Positions 58,558 through 64,000 of a DNA stretch of 64,000 nucleotides are shown in pieces; within the stretch, counting starts at the first letter, position 1; every line of letters begins with the position of its first letter. The DNA is from Rhipicephalus microplus. Taxonomy: Eukaryota > Arthropoda > Arachnida > Ixodida > Ixodidae. The translations under genes were made by a program, and so were the position numbers. The stretch is from the NCBI RefSeq assembly GCF_043290135.1, contig NW_027464603.1, positions 5,743,501 to 5,807,500 of the forward strand, read 5' to 3'. The notes below the pieces were generated by a model. It had not been told where the DNA came from. It did not search any database and was given only the letters and a program-made list of their open reading frames with translations.

Positions 58558-59116
58558 AATTTGGTTGAGGTGCTGGGCAACCACCTCGCAACGGAACTTC
58601 GCAGTGGCCGACAATTGAAGGGTCATTCCACAACAATGACGGAGAGTTTGGCATCTGCATCTGCTCCTGGTGTTCCTGTGGCCGAAGATTATGCGGTGAC
58701 TACATCTCCTTCTGCGACCACAACCTTCCTGCTCGAACTCCCGCGGGATCCTGGAACGTTCAGTGGTTCCGTCGATCTAGATGAAGTTGACAATGAAGAT
58801 TGGCTGGCAGAGTACGAACGTGTGATACCTCGATACCGATGGGGCCCGACTTTTATGCTGGCGAACATGTTATTCTATCTTAGGGGAACCGCCAAATCGT
58901 GGTATGAGAACCATGAAACAGAACTTGAGAGTTGGGCAGTGTGCAAGGAGAAAGTGTTGGACCTGTTCGGAAAGCCGATTGGAAGAAGAGTGGCCGCGAA
59001 CAAAATGCTCGAGTCTCGGGTTCAGACCTCGACCAAGTCTTACGTCTCCTATATAGATGTGTTATCGTTGTGTCACAAAGCCACTGCCGAGATGCCAGAG
59101 GCTGTCAAGGTTGAAC

Positions 59117-59127
59117 GTATTCTTAAG
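59117..59127. repeat. Target duplication of the PLE insertion, left
   Basis: gtattcttaag, repeated exactly at 63261-63271. Both copies fall in the same place in gag. Confidence 0.88.
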
Positions 59128-59379
59128 CTAAGGCACGTTGCCGGGCTAGTTGGTCGGGATTCATCATTTTCACCGGTATAGCGCACCACGACAAGGGCAC
59201 ACACAAAGGAGAGATGCACACACAAACACAGAGCGCTAACTTGCAACGAATGTTTTATTTGCGATCACACACGCTGTTTATATAACAGTAGACGGATAAG
59301 ACATGGATAACGTCACGTCAAGAATACAGCACAGCCCATGCACGTGTCATCACCGATAGCGACAATCTACACTAGCCCG

Positions 59380-60672
59380 TCAAAGTGAAAATTCCAGATA
59401 CTTCTTTTCTTTAGATGATAATGCTATGGAAGCCACACTCATACATTTTTCTTTCATTTTGTCTATTTCAAAAGCTTCAATAATTTCACGTGTGGTTCTG
59501 TCACGGGCCTTAAACAGTATACGGGTGTTTTGGAACATAGGGACGCAACCGCACTTCTGACAGTGAAAGGCCAAATGACCACATACAGCTCTTTCTACAT
59601 TGTACTTGTGCTCCTTTAGTCTTTAATTCACAACCTTCCAGATTGGCCTATGTATTCGCAACCGCAAGTCAAAGGAGTGCTATAGACAACACCACAACAA
59701 CAATTCACTAATTTCTCCCGGTGCTTAATCTTACAAACCTGTTTCCTGCTACTCTCTGCATTGACCTTTTTGCACATTCCTTGCAACTTTTCGGGAGCAG
59801 AAAACACTACATCCGCACCCGCCTTCCTTGCTATCCTTCGCAAGTTATGCGAAATGGCATGCATGTAAGGCACTACAGCAACCTTGCCTGCCTTAGTGGC
59901 GGTTGCCTGGTCTTTGCCGTTTGCCCTTCCTTTCCTGCTTATACATTCGGCGACAGCGGTCAACAAGTGCAAGGGGTAGCCAGAGCTTAATAAACGTTTT
60001 TCTTGAGCCCACAAGCTCTCATCAAGCTTGTGGTGGCACGACTTCATCAGTGAATTCTGAAAACAGGATTTTATCACCGCACGCTTTACCAATTTCGAAT
60101 GAGCGGACGTGAACGGAAGAACCGGTTTATTCCCTCGCGGTTCATAGCTCCAGCATACTCTTGCTGGCGAAAAATACAGCTCGAGGTCAAGAAATCTTAA
60201 GAAATTGTCATGTGGTACTTCATGCGTCAGCACCAAGGGAGATAACACTGTCAAAAACATGGTTAGAGTTTCAGTGACAACTGCGTCAAAATTGTTATGA
60301 TCGTTATTGGCAATGATCAGATAGTCATCTACATATCTAAAAACAGCAATAACGTCACTGTGCTTCATACGTTCGTCAAGGACCTTGTTACGTTTTGCTA
60401 AAAAAAGGTCGCTCAGGTACGGGGCTATGCAGAAACCTATACACATCCCGTTCTTTTGTTTTACAGTGTTTCCATTCCACGTCGCAGAGGTCGAGTTAAG
60501 ATAAAAGTAAAGGAGCTCTAAAAACTGATCACTCGACAGACCGGCAGTATTTTGAAAATCAACCGCTCCTACTCTGTCTATACCTTCCGATACACACGCC
60601 ATCAACTCTGCCTGAGGGAGGGTGTAATAAAGGTCCTTAACGTCGATCGAAAAAGCTAAAAGGTCTGCGTGA
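59380..60672 (-). pseudogene. PLE minus copy: RT palm to endonuclease
   Basis: Open frame from about 60672 to 59628: FSIDVKDLYYTLPQAEL (RT motif A), IGFCIAPYLSDLFLA (motif B), FRYVDDYLIIANN (motif C), the post-RT block CWSYEPRGNKPVLPFTSAHS, then CGVVYSTPLTCGCEYIGQSG of the GIY-YIG endonuclease. A small deletion just after GQSGR shifts the frame; the endonuclease continues at 59574-59380 (ARDRTTREIIEAFEIDKMKE). The RT fingers are missing because the copy is 5'-truncated. Confidence 0.88.
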
Positions 60673-63045
60673 ATCCCAACCAACTAGCCCGGCAACGTGC
60701 CCTAGCAAAGTTCATTTCTTGTACATCGGGCATTCCTTTATGGCACAGCACTGAACCATGCCGGATCATCCCGCTGATCGCGACGGCAGCCTGCAGAGCT
60801 CGGACACTTGGTTTCTACATCCGACACAAGGTGCTCCCTCCTGAATTATTGGCACTGTTTGGATACTGTTTGCCTTCCTCCAACCATGGTGTTCGTATTT
60901 GCAAAGTAATGCGATCCGAATGGCAGAGGCAAACTTGAATGTACAGAAATCATCTCAGGCTCATTCTGGGACCCAGCACAAGCTTCAACGACTGGCGCGA
61001 TTACTCGCTACTAGCTGAACGGACAACCGAATTTCTCTGGCGGCAAGTTCTGCCGGGGCTGAGGACGCAAGTACAAAAGAAGCCCCCCGCACCATCGAAT
61101 CCTCTTCACGTCATCGGTGATGTGAGCCTGCCCGACAAAGTGCGACAGGTACTCAAGTGTGGACCAAAGTTCGCCGTCGAGCCGCGAAAATCTAGCCCCG
61201 AACTTCTAGGAATGGTTCGGAGTGTCTCAAAACAAGTACCTGAAGGTGACGTTGACAGGTGTGTATCTGAAGGTGTTGACGTTCTCATGCGTGTCCGTCC
61301 TACGGGTGTCAGATATGCTATTCAGGATACCATTAGGCACTTGAAGGACAAATCGCTCGCGCTACTACCAGCCGATAAAGACGGTGGCTTTGCGGTTATG
61401 CGTAAGTCATTGTATCGAGCGAAGGCGTCAGAGGCCATCAATTCTGTATTTGATACTCATAACAATATATCGTTACAAAAAGTGCGAACTGCCGCGAAGA
61501 AGCTATGCAAACGCTTTAATCTTGTAGGCCTGGTTAGATCAATCGAGAAGACAAAAAAAGTGGATCTTGATATCTTTTTCACGGCAAAGACGCATAAAGT
61601 TGAATGCCCTTTCAGAGTGATCCTCTCAGAGAATGAATCCTGGCAAAAGTGCATCGCGTTATTTCTACAAAAAAATTTGAAGTTGATATCTCTTGACGAC
61701 CCCTTTTTGGTGAAACAGTCGGAACAAGTACTAGACTTTCTTGCAGGCAAGGAAAACGCAGACCTTTTAGCTTTTCCGATCGACGTTAAGGACCTTTATT
61801 ACACCCTCCCTCAGGCAGAGTTGATGGCGTGTGTATCGGAAGGTAAAGACAGAGTAGGAGCGGTTGATTTTCAAAATACTGCCGATCTGTCGAGTGATCA
61901 GTTTTTAGAGCTCCTTTACTTTTATCTTAACTCGACCTATGCGACGTGGAATGGAAACACTGTAAAACAAAAGAACGGGATATGTATAGGTTCCTGCATA
62001 GCCCCGAATCTGAGCGACCTGTTTTTAGCAAAACGTAACAAGGTCCTTGACGAACGTATGAAGCACAGTGACGTTATTGCTGTTTTTAGATATGTAGATG
62101 ACTATCTGATCGTTGCCAATAACGATCTTAACAATTTTGACGCAGTTGTCACTGAAACTCTAACCATGTTTTTGACAGTGTTATCTCCCTTGGTGCTGAC
62201 GCATGAAGTACCACATGACAATTTCATAAGATTTCTTGACCTCGGGCTGTATTTTTCGCCAGCAAGAGTATGCTGGAGCTATGAAACACGAGGGAATAAA
62301 CCGGTTCTTCCGTTCACGTCCGCTCATTCGAAATTGGTAAAGAGTGCGGTGATAAAATCCTGTTTTCAGAATTCACTGATGAAGTCGTGCCACCACAAGC
62401 TTGATGAGAGCTTGTGGACTCAAGCAAAACGTTTATTAAACTCTGGCTACCCCTTGCACTTGTTGACCGCTGTCGCCGAATGTATAAGCAGGAAAGGAAC
62501 GGCAAACGGCCAAGACCAGGCAACCGCCACTAAGGCAGGCAAGGTTGCTGTAGTGCCTTACATGCATGCCATTTCGCATAACTTGCGAAGGATAGCAAGG
62601 AAGGCGGGTGCGGAAGTAGTGTTTTCTGCTCCCGAAAAGTTGCAAGGAATGTGCAAAAAGGTCAATGCAGAGAGTAGCGGGAAACAGGTTTGTAAGATTA
62701 AGCGCCGGGAGAAATTTGTGAATTGTTGTTGTGGTGTTGTCTATAGCACTCCTTTGACTTGCGGTTGCGAATACATAGGCCAATCTGGAAGGTGTGTGAA
62801 TGAAAGACTAAAGGAGCACAAGTACAATGTAGAAAGAGCTGTATGTGGTCATTTGGCCCTTCACTGTCAGAGGTGCGGTTGCGTCCCTATGTTCCAAAAC
62901 ACCCGTATACTCTAAGGCCCGTGACAGAACCACACGTGAAATTATTGAAGCTTTTGAAATAGACAAAATGAAAGAAAATTGTGTGAGTGTGGCTTCCATA
63001 GCATTATCATCTAAAAAAAAGAAGTATCTGGAATTTTCACTTTGA
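60669..63045 (+). pseudogene. PLE plus copy: RT and GIY-YIG, nearly intact
   Basis: The frame from 60669 runs to 62915 with one TGA (60936-60938), directly followed by an ATG that starts a 658-codon ORF (60939). Order: N-terminal region, LLPADKDGGFAVM and IFFTAKTHKVECPFRVIL (fingers), FPIDVKDLYYTLPQAEL, IGSCIAPNLSDLFLA, YVDDYLIVANN, WSYETRGNKPVLPFTSAHSK, linker, then the endonuclease with VVYSTPLTCGCEYIGQSGRC, NERLKEHKYN, and a Cys-rich part. A 2-base deletion at about 62914 shifts the frame before TTREIIEAFEIDKM (62845-63045 frame). It would copy RNA into DNA at a nick made by the GIY-YIG enzyme. Confidence 0.9.
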
Positions 63046-63260
63046 CGGGCTAGTGCAGATTGTCGCTATCGGTGATGACACGGGCATGGGCTGTGCTGTA
63101 TTCTTGACGTGACATTATCCATGTTTTATCCATCTACTGTTATATAAACAGCGTGTGTGATCGCAAATAAAACATTAGTTGCAAGTTAGCGCTGTCTGTG
63201 TGTGTGCATCTCTCCTTTGTGTGTGTCCTTGTCGTGGTGCGCTATACCGGTGAAAATGAA

Positions 63261-63271
63261 GTATTCTTAAG
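63261..63271. repeat. Target duplication of the PLE insertion, right
   Basis: gtattcttaag, identical to 59117-59127. Gag sequence resumes immediately after. Confidence 0.88.
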
Positions 63272-64000
63272 GGGATTGCGGTTGACGCATTCAACCTCCT
63301 CATCTGCAAAAATGTTTCTACTGTGGACGCCATTATAAAAGAATGTCGGCGCTTTGAGCAAGCGAAGAGCCGGCGGAGAAACAGCGTGTTCACCCGCCTT
63401 CCGTATACGGCTGCAACGTCGTCTTGAGAAGACCATGCAAGAACACAGCCACCACCTCTAAATTCATCGGATCAGGTGACCCGAATTGTACGGCGCGAAC
63501 TTGAAAGCCATTGCCTCTGCTCCGGCTCACACCGCTCCAAGTGACACCACCCCACTCACTGCTAACAAGGCTCAACCCATAGTCCGCGAAGAACTCGCGA
63601 GCATAGGTATTCTCTCGGTGTGCGCTTTGCCCAGCCCGCAGCGAGCTCCATGGCGTCCACCCTCGTCCTATGCATGCAGAACCGCGACCCTGCTGCATGG
63701 AGAACCGTCGACAATCGACCAATTTATTTTCATTGCCATCGTATCGGTCATGTTGTCCGTTACTGCAATTACCGCTGGTCTTCGCCACCTCGGACTTCGT
63801 CTCAACCTCACTACCGACAAGACAGCACCCGCTTCGCATCTGCCGCGCAGCGTTTCTCCGCCAAACAACTAGAGAAGGTTCAACAGCCGATCTCCGTGAC
63901 CGCATGGTCGTCAGTCGCGTTCGCCTCCAGGACGTCGCCAGTCGTCTCGCTCACCGCAGAGTCGCAGGCCGTCGTCCCCATTCAACCCCGCTCCTGCCTA

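Larger units (their letters stand above)
59128..63260. mobile_element. Composite Penelope-like element, two inverted copies
   Basis: 4.1-kb insertion in gypsy E gag. A minus-oriented 5'-truncated copy (59173-60672) and a plus-oriented longer copy (60673-63260) share arms of about 1.5 kb. The junction is at the head of the plus copy (tgaatcccaacc, 60673). A further 36-45-bp head fragment (59128-59172, reverse of tgaatcccgacc...) follows the tail of the minus copy, as though copies were joined head to tail. Both outer ends carry the tail gtggtgcgctataccggtga. By eye the arms are well over 90% identical, so this is recent. Confidence 0.85.
58636..63875 (+). pseudogene. Gypsy E gag, split by PLE insertion
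   Basis: From ATG 58636 (MTESLASASAPGVPVAED) the frame has ELPRDPGTFSGSVDLDEVDN, KSWYENHETELESW and VCKEKVLDLFGKP, and is interrupted at 59127. After the insertion it resumes at 63272 with AVDAFNLLICKNVSTVDAII and KECRRFEQAKS. A nucleocapsid knuckle follows near 63719-63770 (HCHRIGHVVRYC), whose first Cys is Tyr (codon 63725-63727). The tail to the window edge is basic and Ser-rich. Frameshift and stops occur between 63430 and 63600. Pol lies beyond the window. The WYENHE motif links it to gypsy B. Confidence 0.85.

Noticed and set aside
60669..60938. Separate small gene upstream of the PLE ORF
   Set aside because: It is in the same frame as the main ORF and ends at a TGA directly before its ATG, so it is the N-terminal part of one ORF interrupted by a stop.

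Overview
The window is eukaryotic nuclear DNA made almost entirely of transposable elements. I see no convincing host protein-coding gene, rRNA, CRISPR array or operon. Tick-type tRNA-derived SINEs, many Penelope-like elements (PLEs), Ty3/gypsy LTR elements, 2A-bearing non-LTR elements and AT/tetranucleotide satellites suggest a hard tick (Ixodida) or close chelicerate. That assignment is from recalled family likeness, not a search.

Region 1 (1-20.5 kb) is a four-level nest, all on the minus strand except the innermost member. LTR element A (LTRs 2229-3327 and 19448-20533, with gag-like and RNase H remnants at 16.2-18.8 kb) contains a non-LTR LINE (3328-15715). The LINE contains gypsy element B (3883-13596). 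The RT of B is split by gypsy element C (6535-10938, plus strand, 228/229-bp LTRs, 5-bp target duplication, tRNA-Leu-type primer site). Removing C rejoins B, and removing B rejoins the LINE 3' region. By-eye LTR divergence falls from outside to inside (A, then B about 15%, then C about 9%), as the nest requires.

Region 2 (20.5-25.7 kb) is a patchwork: a LINE 3' end abutting a gypsy integrase scrap, a PLE endonuclease scrap, trinucleotide and GGAC-type satellites, long (TA)n and (TG)n runs, and a hairpin repeat.

Region 3 (25.7-51.3 kb) is the most unusual. A decayed minus-strand PLE has its reading frame interrupted between 27991 and 50311 by a 22,319-bp insert. The insert has imperfect terminal inverted repeats beginning gtaacgcaaaa, a 50-bp tandem array just inside the left end and a 22-bp array just inside the right end. 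It encodes no recognisable replication or integration protein. It holds a broken THAP-domain fragment, further PLE remnants, SINEs, a ~0.5-kb inverted duplication and short direct repeats. I regard it as a giant, probably non-autonomous or decayed DNA transposon of a family I cannot name.

Region 4 (51.3-58.4 kb) has an unassigned Cys-rich ORF, two tRNA-derived SINEs with target duplications, and a second minus-strand LINE (ORF1 with a 2A-like NPGP motif, endonuclease) interrupted by a 320-bp palindromic mini-PLE.

Region 5 (58.4-64 kb) is the 5' part of a plus-strand gypsy element E (putative LTR, gag, zinc knuckle). Its gag is split by a 4.1-kb PLE insertion made of two inverted copies and flanked by an 11-bp target duplication; the plus copy retains a nearly complete RT plus GIY-YIG ORF.

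Nearly all coding regions are broken, and several catalytic or metal-binding codons are altered, so the elements appear dead except possibly as sources of RNA.
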